This document shows positions 7,514 to 15,148 of a DNA stretch of 22,623 bases, one piece after another. This DNA is from CALBPI01 sp039821645. Its GTDB lineage: Bacteria; Pseudomonadota; Gammaproteobacteria; Steroidobacterales; Woeseiaceae. Under the pieces are notes generated by a model. That model was not told where the DNA came from. It made no database searches and was given only the letters and a program-made list of their open reading frames with translations. The number at the start of each line of letters is the position of its first letter. Position 1 is the first letter of the stretch. Location: the NCBI GenBank assembly GCA_039821645.1, contig JBCBNU010000046.1, positions 1 to 22,623 of the forward strand, written 5' to 3'. Position numbers and translations under genes: made by a program.

Positions 7514-9928
7514 CTGAGTCGGAGCACGTTGCCAATATTCAAGTTTCTCGCGCAGCGCCTCTAACTTGAACGGTTTGGTCATGTAATCATCCATGCCGGC
7601 GGCGAAACATTTACCGTCGTCACCCTGCAGCGCGTTCGCCGTGAGCGCGATAATCGGAACTCGAGCATGACCTCTGGCCTGTTCTCGGTCGCGTATTGCC
7701 TGCGTAGCCGTGAACCCGTCCATCTCTGGCATCTGGCAGTCCATGAGCACAACATCGAAGGATTTGCGCTCTGTGATATCCAGCGCTTCCAAGCCGTTCT
7801 CTACAATCTCGTGGGTTGCCCCGAGTTTATCGAGCATGGCGCGTGTGACGCGTTGGTTGACTTTATTGTCCTCAACAACCAGCACTCGAAGGGCACCCAT
7901 GGCAGCTTCCGCATCGGTCGCGAGACCTTGTCCGTTTATGGTGACCGTGGGCGGCTCGTCGATACCTGCGATGATTCGCAGCAGGCCTGCCAGTGCATCC
8001 GACATCAATGGCTTGCGCAAAACATCGGAAACGCCGTGCTCATTGAGGCTGGCGGCGTCAATGGACTCATCCGATGTAATCAAGACGGTCGCGGGCCAAT
8101 CGGATTCTGCATTACGTTCCCGATAGCGACTCCAGGCCTCAATGACACCTCTATTCATCGCAGCGTGATCAAAGAGAATCAAATTGGGCTGTCCATTAGA
8201 CTCATAGAGTGCGCGTTCGACGTCAGCCAGTGCATCGAAATTCTCACGTTCGACAGACCAGTAGTCGAGCTTACGGTTGAGCATACGTGTGACATTCTCG
8301 AAAGGTGACATGGTGAACACGCGAAGCTTCGAGAAGTCCATCTCCGGGACCGATGGTGTTGCCTCTTGATAGGGCAGGGTCAGCGTAAACGAGAACACCG
8401 AGCCCTCGCCGGGTGCACTCTCTACTTGAATTTGGCCGCCCATTAATTCGACGATCTGTTTCGAGATCGCAAGCCCGAGTCCAGTGCCGCCAAAGCGACG
8501 TGTCGTAGAGCCGTCCTCCTGGATGAACGACTCGAAGATGCTGGCTTGCTTGTCGGGGTGAATCCCAATGCCTGTGTCGTGCACGGCGAATCGGATCGCC
8601 ACAAGGCTCTCGTCTTTCGGTTGCTGATCGGCGCGTAACACTTCCAGCCAGACCTGGCCTTTTTCGGTGAATTTGATTGCGTTCCCACCAAGATTGATCA
8701 ACACCTGGCGTAGCCGACTCGAATCTCCCGATACGTTACCGAGCAATGTCGGGTCGACGTCAACAGCGAGATCAACCGCTTTCTTGCGAGCATTACCGGA
8801 CAACATTGCGACCGCTTCCTCGGCCAAATCCTGGACGGAAAACGGTGCGGTTTCCAAGGTCATCTTGCCAGCTTCGATTTTCGAGAAATCGAGGATATCG
8901 TTGATGATGTCGAGCAGAGCCGCTCCCGAGCTTCGTATCGTTCTCGCGTAGCGGCGTTCCGAGTCACCGAGCTCAGACATCAACAGCAACTCGGTCATGC
9001 CAAGTACGCCGTTCATAGGTGTGCGAATCTCATGACTCATGCGAGCAAGGAATTCACTTTTGGTGCGACTCGCCGCCTCTGCACGTTCTTTTTCATCGAG
9101 TAGCTGTTGCGTACGTTCTTCAACACGTTGCTCGAGAATTTCTCGGGCGCGTAGCGTCTCGCGCCGGTAGTGTCGAAGACCGTCCACCATCACGTTAAAG
9201 CCGTTGATGAGGCGCTTGAGCTCCTTACCATTTGCGTTCGGCAATTTATGTGAGAAGTTGCCCTCAGAGACATTCTTGAGTCCGGTGAGCAGATCGCGTA
9301 CTGGCTTAAGAATGCTTTTCGCGGCGAAGAACGAGAACACGCCACCGAGTATGGCGATGCCGCTGCTCGAGACGAGTGTGATCAGGATGCTGTTGCGCAG
9401 CCGCTGTTGCGTAGCACTGAGGTTAACGATGGTATCGATCGAACCGATGTACCGTTTGCCCATGCCGTTGCTGTCTCTCAAGGCGTCGCCCGCGAGCGGC
9501 GCGTAGACCTTGTTGGTCACACGGTAGATTTCCGGAGCGCCGAACGGGTTGATCCTAAGTTGTGAGGCATCAGTTTTTGCGCTAAGGAGCTGTTCGCGCG
9601 GCAGCTCCTCAAACATTTCCCGATAGATTCGAGTGCCATTCATATTGCGGATTTCAACGCCCGCCACGATGGGCACCTCGTTAAGGAAGGCGACGGATTT
9701 GGCCAATTCAGCCGGGTTTTGGGTCTTCAGACCAAAGTCGGTCCCGCGGGAAGTCGCCTCAGCAAATACGGCAATACTCGAGAGCGCCTGATCTCGCGCA
9801 TCGCGAATCGTGCCGCTGATCGTGAGGTAGCTTCCAAGACTCATGGTTAGCAGGATTAGCGTGCCTGCCATAATCGTCAGCTGGGTCTGGAGGCCGAGCC
9901 CGCGTAGCCAAGCGAGTGGACTTTTCAT
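7499..9928 (-). CDS. hybrid sensor histidine kinase, BarA/GacS-like, with pseudo-receiver and receiver
   Basis: Membrane sensor kinase of 809 residues. Order: TM1 about 15-38; an extracytoplasmic sensor to about 178 whose TDFGLKTQNPAEL segment resembles the BarA/GacS sensor; TM2 about 180-203; HAMP 204-257; coiled coil to 290; HisKA with phospho-acceptor His299 in SHEIRTPMNG; HATPase with N-box around INLGGNAIKF (411-420), DTGIGI (451-456) and GGTGLGLAI (480-488). A first receiver-like domain (about 533-655) lacks the acidic pair but keeps Asp587 and a KP at 639-640. A second receiver is complete, with Asp687, phospho-acceptor Asp730 (VLMDCQMPEMDG) and Lys785. No Hpt follows, unlike BarA, so a separate Hpt protein or direct transfer is needed. 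No response regulator lies next to it, so it is an orphan. The start has a purine-rich GGGAAGG about 14 nt upstream. Confidence 0.92.
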   Translation of the reverse strand: MKSPLAWLRGLGLQTQLTIMAGTLILLTMSLGSYLTISGTIRDARDQALSSIAVFAEATSRGTDFGLKTQNPAELAKSVAFLNEVPIVAGVEIRNMNGTRIYREMFEELPREQLLSAKTDASQLRINPFGAPEIYRVTNKVYAPLAGDALRDSNGMGKRYIGSIDTIVNLSATQQRLRNSILITLVSSSGIAILGGVFSFFAAKSILKPVRDLLTGLKNVSEGNFSHKLPNANGKELKRLINGFNVMVDGLRHYRRETLRAREILEQRVEERTQQLLDEKERAEAASRTKSEFLARMSHEIRTPMNGVLGMTELLLMSELGDSERRYARTIRSSGAALLDIINDILDFSKIEAGKMTLETAPFSVQDLAEEAVAMLSGNARKKAVDLAVDVDPTLLGNVSGDSSRLRQVLINLGGNAIKFTEKGQVWLEVLRADQQPKDESLVAIRFAVHDTGIGIHPDKQASIFESFIQEDGSTTRRFGGTGLGLAISKQIVELMGGQIQVESAPGEGSVFSFTLTLPYQEATPSVPEMDFSKLRVFTMSPFENVTRMLNRKLDYWSVERENFDALADVERALYESNGQPNLILFDHAAMNRGVIEAWSRYRERNAESDWPATVLITSDESIDAASLNEHGVSDVLRKPLMSDALAGLLRIIAGIDEPPTVTINGQGLATDAEAAMGALRVLVVEDNKVNQRVTRAMLDKLGATHEIVENGLEALDITERKSFDVVLMDCQMPEMDGFTATQAIRDREQARGHARVPIIALTANALQGDDGKCFAAGMDDYMTKPFKLEALREKLEYWQRAPTQSHVA

Positions 9929-10045
9929 GACGCTGCTGCCTGCCTTCCCATTCCAGTAGATCTCAAACGATTTTCCAGTTGGAGTTAGCGTCCTGTTTGT
10001 CAGACTCTTTAGTGACGGTGTGCCGTCTATGGCAGACTCCGGCTG
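9929..10045. promoter_or_regulatory. divergent intergenic region, hybrid kinase / MOSC gene
   Basis: A 117 bp gap between divergent genes that must contain both promoters. TTGTCA on the plus strand could be a -35 for the MOSC gene, but I find no -10 at a proper distance. I see no palindrome, terminator or RNA gene. Confidence 0.3.
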
Positions 10046-10840
10046 ATGAAAATCAGCGCGCTAAATCTATTTCCGGTTAAATCCACCAGGGCCAATTCGG
10101 TCGATCGTGCTGAGGTATCAGCACGCGGGCTTGTGGGGGACCGGCGATGGATGCTGGTGGACGAATCGCAGCGATTCGTCACCGGCCGAACCATGCCCGA
10201 TTTAGTCAGGATTTCAACGAGTCAGAGCGGTAATGGTTTGACGTTGCAGTTTGAGGGTGAGGAGCTGCGTGTTGAGGAACCGTCCGCAGCGGCGAGCAAG
10301 GTCGTTGTGTGGCGAGATACCGTTGATGCGAGAGATGCAGGCGACATTGCTGCTACGTGGCTAAGCGAAAGACTCGGCAGGGCAGTGCGTCTGGTGTTCC
10401 AAAGCGACACCGACCACCGGATTCTTTCGGAGGACAAGTGTGCTCAGCCTGGAGATGAGGTCAGTTTCGCCGACGGTTACCCGGTTTTGCTGATCGGAAC
10501 GGCGTCCTTAGACGCATTGAACTCAGCTCTTTCGGTGCCGGTTTCCATGAGCCACTTTCGCCCAAATATTGTTGTTGAGACGGAGGTTCCCTATGTCGAA
10601 GACACTTGGTCTGAAGTGTTGCTTGGGGAGGTAGCCTTTGCGGTGTCGTCACAATGCACACGCTGCATCTTCACAACGGTCGACCCTGCGACCGGTGTCC
10701 TACACCCCGATAAGGAACCTCTCAGAACGCTGCTGAGAGAGAGACGCCGTTCATCCGACGGAAAGCCTGTCTTCGGTGTGAACCTGATACCGCTTGGCAT
10801 GGGCGAGGTTCAAGTGGAGGATGCGGTTAACCCCCGGTGA
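10046..10840 (+). CDS. MOSC domain molybdenum-cofactor protein (YcbX/mARC type, no ferredoxin domain)
   Basis: MOSC proteins of the YcbX/mARC group carry molybdenum cofactor and reduce N-hydroxylated compounds such as hydroxylaminopurines. The 264 residues hold an N-terminal beta-barrel domain (1-105, with PVKSTR and RGLVGDRRWMLVD) and a C-terminal MOSC domain: HFRPNIVVE (170-178), CTRCIFTTVDPATG (204-217, where Cys207 aligns with the molybdenum ligand of mARC) and EPLRTL. E. coli YcbX has an extra C-terminal 2Fe-2S ferredoxin domain. This one ends at the MOSC domain, so electrons must come from a separate partner, as in mARC. The ATG is the first possible start in the divergent gap. The 3' end overlaps the convergent dehydrogenase gene by 14 bp. 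Confidence 0.9.
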   Translation: MKISALNLFPVKSTRANSVDRAEVSARGLVGDRRWMLVDESQRFVTGRTMPDLVRISTSQSGNGLTLQFEGEELRVEEPSAAASKVVVWRDTVDARDAGDIAATWLSERLGRAVRLVFQSDTDHRILSEDKCAQPGDEVSFADGYPVLLIGTASLDALNSALSVPVSMSHFRPNIVVETEVPYVEDTWSEVLLGEVAFAVSSQCTRCIFTTVDPATGVLHPDKEPLRTLLRERRRSSDGKPVFGVNLIPLGMGEVQVEDAVNPR

Positions 10841-11771
10841 GTCGTCCTCGATCAGACTGCAGCTTCTTTACCAGCTTCGCGGACGTTTCTGACGGCGTCT
10901 TGGTGAATCCATAGGCGTGAACGTCTCGCGCTTCACGATCGAACCAGATCTGTATCGGATTAAGAGCCTCTGGGCGCTTCGCTGCGAGCCACACGATGGT
11001 ATCGGCACCGGCCATGCCGTCGCGCAGGACTGACTTCAGGATCTTACGAAAGGTCGGTAGAGACTGTTGTACGCCAGCGGTATCGACCCAGCCAGGATGC
11101 ATGACATGAAATTGGCGTCCACCCGTATGGGATGCCTGGTTCCAGTATTCCGTCAAGGCGACCTGTGCGCGTTTTTGAATGGCGTAGGCCTGTGTCCCAT
11201 CGTGGGATCCTTGGGAGTCTGCACTGACTTTCTCGACGACCAGCGGTGCCATATACATGCCGCCGGATGCGACTTGTATGACCGCGGCGTCTTCGGCTAG
11301 CGTGCCAGTTTCAATCATCGCCTCGGTCAATACGAACTGGTTAAGCAGGTTGGTCGCGTACTGACTGTCCACGCCCTGACTGTTGGTTGTGAAGTCGTGC
11401 AGCATCACGCCCACGTTGTTGACCAAGACATCTACCGTCCCGCTTTGTTTCAGACGTTCAGCGAGGTCAGCGACTTGCTTTGGCTCAGCGAGATCGCATT
11501 GCACAGTTTCAAGGCTATCGCCGAGTTTTTCTTTCAGCGCCGCGAGCTTGTCTGGATTCCGGGCGACAACCGTAACGCGCGCTCCTGCGGCAAGGCACCC
11601 GGCTGCGACTGCGGCCCCGATACCGCCGCTGCCGCCGGTGATCACGACATGCTTATTGGTCAGTGTGCTGCTGATATCGTGCCATGCACCTTTGCGCCAA
11701 GCGTATCCAATGTTTGAAAAACTGAGACCGAACCGGCCATAAAACATCAGAATTCCAAGAATTACTTTCAT
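10827..11771 (-). CDS. short-chain dehydrogenase/reductase (DHRS12-like)
   Basis: Classical NAD(P)-dependent Rossmann oxidoreductase of 314 residues. TGGSGGIG (45-52) binds the cofactor, NNVG (118-121) is the structural motif, and the active site is Ser169, Tyr196 and Lys200 (YAIQK). Residues 1-30 precede the Rossmann fold and contain a hydrophobic start plus the FYGRFGLSFSNIGY stretch. A similar leader occurs in DHRS12-type members and may anchor the protein at the membrane. Arg71 after the second strand hints at NADPH preference. The ATG overlaps the patatin stop as ATGA, so the gene is translationally coupled to the lipase. The coupling suggests a carbonyl or alcohol derived from lipid as substrate, which is inference. 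Confidence 0.9.
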   Translation of the reverse strand: MKVILGILMFYGRFGLSFSNIGYAWRKGAWHDISSTLTNKHVVITGGSGGIGAAVAAGCLAAGARVTVVARNPDKLAALKEKLGDSLETVQCDLAEPKQVADLAERLKQSGTVDVLVNNVGVMLHDFTTNSQGVDSQYATNLLNQFVLTEAMIETGTLAEDAAVIQVASGGMYMAPLVVEKVSADSQGSHDGTQAYAIQKRAQVALTEYWNQASHTGGRQFHVMHPGWVDTAGVQQSLPTFRKILKSVLRDGMAGADTIVWLAAKRPEALNPIQIWFDREARDVHAYGFTKTPSETSAKLVKKLQSDRGRLTGG

Positions 11772-12706
11772 GTCTCGCTCTCTTTGTGCACGGGGTGCAG
11801 TTGCTCAAATTTCGCCAACGCCGAATCCGCTCGTTCGTATCCGAATGCCACAATCGACTCGGCACGATCAAACTCCCAGAATTGACAAACATCGCGCGGT
11901 ACAGAAATGGTGATGTCGGGCTTGTAGGCTGCCATTTTCAATCTCGCGATACCGTTCTGCATGATCTCGATCGTCTGAGTCACTGACTGGGCAAAGCCTG
12001 GATAGGGTGACAGTGACTTCTCCGCTGGCTCACGGTTCGGTGTCAGTTTGTCAACGAACTCGGTGATTGCCTGAGAGTATGAGTTCGCTTTCGTTGGAGT
12101 GGATTTTTCGGATTCAGGTTCTTTTTCCGGTTCCGCGTCTTGCAAACCCTCGCGCGGCGCGTTGAGGTCAACGGCAATAGTCATGGTGCCAGGGTGATTC
12201 ATCGTCGGTGCTATAGGAATTGGATTGACGAGACCACCATCAGCCAGGATTCGGTCACCGATAACCAGTGGTGACATCAGGGTTGGTATCGCGGTCGAGG
12301 CACGTATCGCATTGAACAACGAACCGGACGATATCCACACTTCCGATTGTTCTTTCAAGTCTGTCGCTATCGCTGTGAAGCCGATATCGAGCGTTGAGAT
12401 TTCCGGGTCGCCAACGAGATCACAGATGGCTTCGATCACCTTGTCGCCCTTGATAATGGAGCCCCGTACAAAAGAGAAATCCAGGAGTCGGAGCATGTCA
12501 CGACGTGTCAGGCTCTTTGCCCAGGCTTCATATTCGTCGAGCTTGCCTGCCGCATAAATCCCCCCGACCAGAGCACCGATCGATGTGCCGGCAATGTACC
12601 CAACGTCGTGGCCCGCTTCTTCGAGACGTCGGATAATCCCGATATGCGCAAGCCCCCGTGCGCCACCACTACCCAGTGCTAATGCAATTGAAGTCTTCCT
12701 TTCCAT
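11768..12706 (-). CDS. patatin-like phospholipase (RssA type)
   Basis: Serine-Asp dyad lipid acyl hydrolase. The 312-residue protein has the oxyanion-hole glycines in LGSGGARGLAHIG (11-23), the nucleophile elbow GTSIG with Ser42, and the catalytic Asp156 in DGGLVNPIP. The length fits RssA-like single-domain bacterial patatins, which lack a translocator barrel, and no signal peptide is seen, so it is probably cytoplasmic or membrane-peripheral. A charged acidic/Pro segment around residues 178-200 looks like a flexible linker. The frame is open upstream to 12958, but ATG 12706 puts the conserved motif near residue 11, as in the family; the longer form would overlap the divergent promoter and operator. 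First gene of the lipase-dehydrogenase pair. Confidence 0.88.
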   Translation of the reverse strand: MERKTSIALALGSGGARGLAHIGIIRRLEEAGHDVGYIAGTSIGALVGGIYAAGKLDEYEAWAKSLTRRDMLRLLDFSFVRGSIIKGDKVIEAICDLVGDPEISTLDIGFTAIATDLKEQSEVWISSGSLFNAIRASTAIPTLMSPLVIGDRILADGGLVNPIPIAPTMNHPGTMTIAVDLNAPREGLQDAEPEKEPESEKSTPTKANSYSQAITEFVDKLTPNREPAEKSLSPYPGFAQSVTQTIEIMQNGIARLKMAAYKPDITISVPRDVCQFWEFDRAESIVAFGYERADSALAKFEQLHPVHKESET

Positions 12707-12742
12707 TTGGCGATTGTGCCGGGAGTGAGATCCTGTGGCTAT

Positions 12743-12800
12743 GGAACACAAAGTGTCCGCAAATGTGTCCGCTGTAAACGAGGCGGACACTAGTGTCCGT
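12743..12800. promoter_or_regulatory. GTGTCC half-site array, candidate upstream activator sequence
   Basis: Five copies of one box lie in 58 bp: GGAACAC (12743-12749, imperfect, minus orientation), GTGTCCGC (12753-12760), GTGTCCGC (12765-12772), GCGGACAC (12783-12790) and GTGTCCGT (12793-12800). They form one perfect 16 bp palindrome, CGGACACTAGTGTCCG (12784-12799), one imperfect dyad, GGAACACAAAGTGTCC (12743-12758), and an inverted pair spaced by 10 bp (12765-12790). The two dyad centres are 41 bp apart, about four helical turns. The array sits about 90-145 bp upstream of the predicted sigma54 start, where enhancer-binding proteins usually bind. The NtrC-type regulator at 17689 is the obvious ligand. 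The array is also upstream of the patatin gene and could act on it. Confidence 0.75.
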
Positions 12801-12818
12801 GGAAATTCGTCGAGCGCT

Positions 12819-12829
12819 AAAAAAATCAA
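12819..12829 (+). promoter_or_regulatory. possible IHF site between enhancer and sigma54 promoter
   Basis: An A-tract (12819-12825) runs into AATCAA (12824-12829), which matches the WATCAA half of the IHF consensus. The distal TTR half is not matched. The place, between activator sites and a sigma54 promoter, is where IHF often bends DNA. Weak evidence. Confidence 0.25.
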
Positions 12830-12862
12830 CGATAAAACAATGAGTTGAGAATTCTCGGAAGT

Positions 12863-12878
12863 TGGCACAGGCGTTGCA
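12863..12878 (+). promoter_or_regulatory. sigma54 (-24/-12) promoter of the exporter operon
   Basis: TGGCACAGGCGTTGCA matches the sigma54 consensus TGGCAC-N5-TTGCA at every defined position, with the invariant GG (12864-12865) and GC (12876-12877) exactly 10 bases apart. Transcription would start near 12889. The operon downstream encodes its own sigma54 activator, which strongly supports the site. Because the start is at about 12889, the ATG at 12882 cannot be used from this transcript. Confidence 0.9.
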
Positions 12879-12908
12879 ACCATGCTGTCGAGACACGGGA
12901 GTTTGATG

Positions 12909-13088
12909 ATGAGACTGGAACTTCGCACACGACTGATCACTTTGGCCGGCGGCATCATACTGGCGCTGGCGGAAATCGCGCTGGCAGGCGTCTGGGATCT
13001 TGCACAGTCGCGTGACGTCAGTGATATCGAACCGCACTGCTGCGAAGTTGCCGACGAAAGAACCTTGGTTTCCGTGGGGGAAGGCTAA
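12909..13088 (+). CDS. small membrane or secreted protein of unknown function, first gene of the sigma54 operon
   Basis: A 59-residue protein I do not recognise. Residues 1-8 (MRLELRTR) are basic and residues 9-28 are hydrophobic (LITLAGGIILAL onward), giving a signal anchor or, with ALA at 24-26, a possible Sec signal with cleavage before GVW. The rest (29-59) is polar and acidic with a Cys pair at 44-45 (HCCE). ATG 12909 is chosen: it lies 7 nt after GGGAG (12897-12901) and inside the predicted transcript. ATG 12906 is equally open, and ATG 12882 lies upstream of the predicted transcript start. Its TAA overlaps the adaptor ATG as TAATG, so it is coupled to the exporter. It may assist or regulate the exporter or sensor; there is no homology claim. 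Confidence 0.65.
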   Translation: MRLELRTRLITLAGGIILALAEIALAGVWDLAQSRDVSDIEPHCCEVADERTLVSVGEG

Positions 13089-14392
13089 TGGCGCTTCAAC
13101 CTGTCTCGGGCAGCAAGGGCGAGGGCATGATGCGAGATACCTCTGCGCAGGATGTGGTCATCATCCCTCGGGGCAAGAAGCCGTTATGGCTTGCCATTGC
13201 AGTATTGGTGGCAGTCGCACTGGCGTTCGTTGTTTGGAAAGTCGGATTGCGATGGGTGCAGAGCGACTTATCTGTGGCGCGCGAGCGGCTGCGCACGGGC
13301 GCGGTGACAGAAGGGGTATTCGTCCGGGATATCTCCATACAGGGCGTCATCGTCGCTGCGGTAAAACCAACGGTGTTTGCACCCTCTGCAGGAAGAGTGA
13401 CCTTGGCGGTTGCTGCAGGCGACGTTGTCACAGTGGGCGACGTGGTCGCGTCTGTGGAGAGTCCGGAGCTACGTAGCAATCTCGAACAAGCGAAGGCAGA
13501 ACTCAGCGCCCAGCGCACCGAGGCCGACCGTGCAGCGATTGAAGGGCGCCAGGTCGATCTTCAGAACCAACAGGCGGTGGATCTTGCGCGTGTCGCGATC
13601 ACAGCGGCGCAACGTGAACTGCGACGTGCCGAGGCATCCTGGGAGTACAAGGTCATTTCCCGCCAGGACCTGGAACAAGCGCAGGACGAGGTCGAGCGCG
13701 CTGAGCTCGAATACGCACATCGTCAGGCAGATGCCGAACTGTATCGTGAGCGTTTCGACTTTGAGCAGGCGGCATCTGAACTCACGGTGCGCCAGCAAGC
13801 ACTTCGAGTGACAGAGCTCCAGCGGCAATTCGACGAACTGACGGTGCGTGCGCCAGTCACCGGGATTGTCGGCACGGTATCCGTAGAGGATCGTGCTGCC
13901 GTGCCCGCCGACAGCCCGATCTTGAATATTGTTGACCTCACCCAGCTTGAGCTTGAGGTGCCGTTGGCGCAGGGCTATGCAGATGACATCGCAATCGGTA
14001 TGACCGGCAAGGTCAGCTATGACGGCGATATCTACGCGGCGATCGTGTCGTCGATTTCGCCCGAAGTTGAAAACAATACCGTTGCGACGCGTCTACGCTT
14101 CAGTGATTTGCAACCGCAGGGATTGCGCCAGAACCAGCGACTCACCGGAAAGATTGAGCTGAATCGCTTATCGAACGCGGTTCAGGTGCCACGCGGTGCC
14201 TGGTTCGACAGCGAAGCAGGCCGAGCAGCCTACGTCATTGAAGGCGATTTCGCGGTACGTCGTCGAATCGTTGCAGGAGCGGCAAGTGCTCAATCAATAC
14301 AAATTCTGGAAGGTCTCGCGCCAGGCGAGTCCGTAGTGCTGTCCAACACCACGGGCTTTGAAGGTCAAGATCGAATTTTGCTCACCCAATAA
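13088..14392 (+). CDS. periplasmic adaptor (membrane fusion) protein, MacA/HlyD type
   Basis: Links an inner-membrane ABC exporter to the periplasm or an outer-membrane channel. In 434 residues: cytoplasmic N tail (1-32), one membrane helix (about 33-51), a first lipoyl half with APSAGRVTLAVAAGDVV (98-114), a long alpha-helical hairpin rich in Glu, Arg, Gln and Ala (about 127-255), the second lipoyl half (VRAPVTGIVGTV), then beta-barrel and membrane-proximal domains to the C terminus. ATG 13088 is used because it overlaps the previous stop (TAATG) and has GGGGG (13076-13080) at 7 nt; ATG 13127 or 13130 would also work. No outer-membrane TolC gene is present in the window. Substrate unknown. 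Confidence 0.88.
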   Translation: MALQPVSGSKGEGMMRDTSAQDVVIIPRGKKPLWLAIAVLVAVALAFVVWKVGLRWVQSDLSVARERLRTGAVTEGVFVRDISIQGVIVAAVKPTVFAPSAGRVTLAVAAGDVVTVGDVVASVESPELRSNLEQAKAELSAQRTEADRAAIEGRQVDLQNQQAVDLARVAITAAQRELRRAEASWEYKVISRQDLEQAQDEVERAELEYAHRQADAELYRERFDFEQAASELTVRQQALRVTELQRQFDELTVRAPVTGIVGTVSVEDRAAVPADSPILNIVDLTQLELEVPLAQGYADDIAIGMTGKVSYDGDIYAAIVSSISPEVENNTVATRLRFSDLQPQGLRQNQRLTGKIELNRLSNAVQVPRGAWFDSEAGRAAYVIEGDFAVRRRIVAGAASAQSIQILEGLAPGESVVLSNTTGFEGQDRILLTQ

Positions 14393-14417
14393 CCACCCGC
14401 ATCAGGAGACACACAAC

Positions 14418-15137
14418 ATGCTGTCCATGAATTCCATTACCAAGGTCTATCAGGCCGGTGTTATCGAGACGCACGCATTGCGCAGCCTGTCGCTAGAGGT
14501 TGAAGCCGGCGAATTCGTCGCTGTGACGGGTCCATCGGGGTCGGGTAAAACGACATTCCTGAACATCGCCGGGTTGCTGGAAGCGCCTAGCTCAGGCACC
14601 TACATACTCGATGGCACGGACGTGTCAACGATGCGTGATCGCGCTCGATCAAAAACACGCAACGAGAAAATTGGATTCATCTTTCAGGGGTTCAACCTGA
14701 TTCCGGATTTGAATATTTTCGACAACGTAGATGTGCCACTTCGCTATCGCGGTTGGCCCGGCAAAGAACGTCGCGAACGTATCGACGAAGCCTTGGATCT
14801 CGTCGGTCTTTCCGCACGCAAGCAACACTTACCTTCGCAGTTGTCGGGTGGCCAACAGCAGCGCGTCGCCATCGCCCGAGCGCTTGCCGGTAATCCGAAA
14901 CTGTTGCTGGCCGACGAACCCACGGGGAACCTGGATTCATTAATGGCACGCCAGGTGATGGAGCTGCTTGAGGAAATTAACGCCGCAGGCACGACCATAA
15001 TCATGGTAACGCATGATCCCGAGCTCGCACGTCGAGCAGGGCGCAATGTACATCTGTTGGACGGTCAGGTATCGGATTTTCAGCCGATTGAGCCTCCCCC
15101 TGCGGAGTCCGATGATGCTGTTGCACAGGTCGCCTGA
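14418..15137 (+). CDS. ABC transporter ATP-binding protein (MacB/LolD-type)
   Basis: Stand-alone nucleotide-binding subunit of 239 residues. Walker A GPSGSGKTT (38-46, Lys44), Q-loop FIFQGFNL (88-95), signature LSGGQQQR (142-149), Walker B LLLADEPTG (162-170) with Glu167, and H-loop His199 are all intact, so it should hydrolyse ATP. The VxxGGxxxG-free, short form with an LLEAPSSG insert after Walker A is typical of the MacB/LolD/FtsE branch, which powers mechanotransmission exporters. ATG 14418 follows AGGAG (14404-14408) by 9 nt. The open frame reaches 14358 inside the adaptor gene, but without a ribosome site. It should pair with the two permeases that follow at 11 bp spacings. Confidence 0.95.
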   Translation: MLSMNSITKVYQAGVIETHALRSLSLEVEAGEFVAVTGPSGSGKTTFLNIAGLLEAPSSGTYILDGTDVSTMRDRARSKTRNEKIGFIFQGFNLIPDLNIFDNVDVPLRYRGWPGKERRERIDEALDLVGLSARKQHLPSQLSGGQQQRVAIARALAGNPKLLLADEPTGNLDSLMARQVMELLEEINAAGTTIIMVTHDPELARRAGRNVHLLDGQVSDFQPIEPPPAESDDAVAQVA

Positions 15138-15148
15138 GGGATATCGAG

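Noticed and set aside
7667..8308. Long open frame of 213 codons antisense to the hybrid kinase
   Set aside because: No domain or membrane pattern; it lies wholly opposite a well-supported kinase core and is explained by codon bias.
12882..12908. ATG 12882 as start of the microprotein
   Set aside because: It falls upstream of the predicted sigma54 transcript start (about 12889) and has no good ribosome site; 12906 or 12909 fit.
12707..12958. Open frame extending the patatin N terminus by 84 residues
   Set aside because: It would run through the operator array and the sigma54 promoter, and patatins of this type begin just before the GSGGARG motif.
14358..14417. 20-residue upstream extension of the ABC ATPase
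   Set aside because: It starts inside the adaptor gene without a ribosome site, whereas ATG 14418 has AGGAG at 9 nt and matches the family start.
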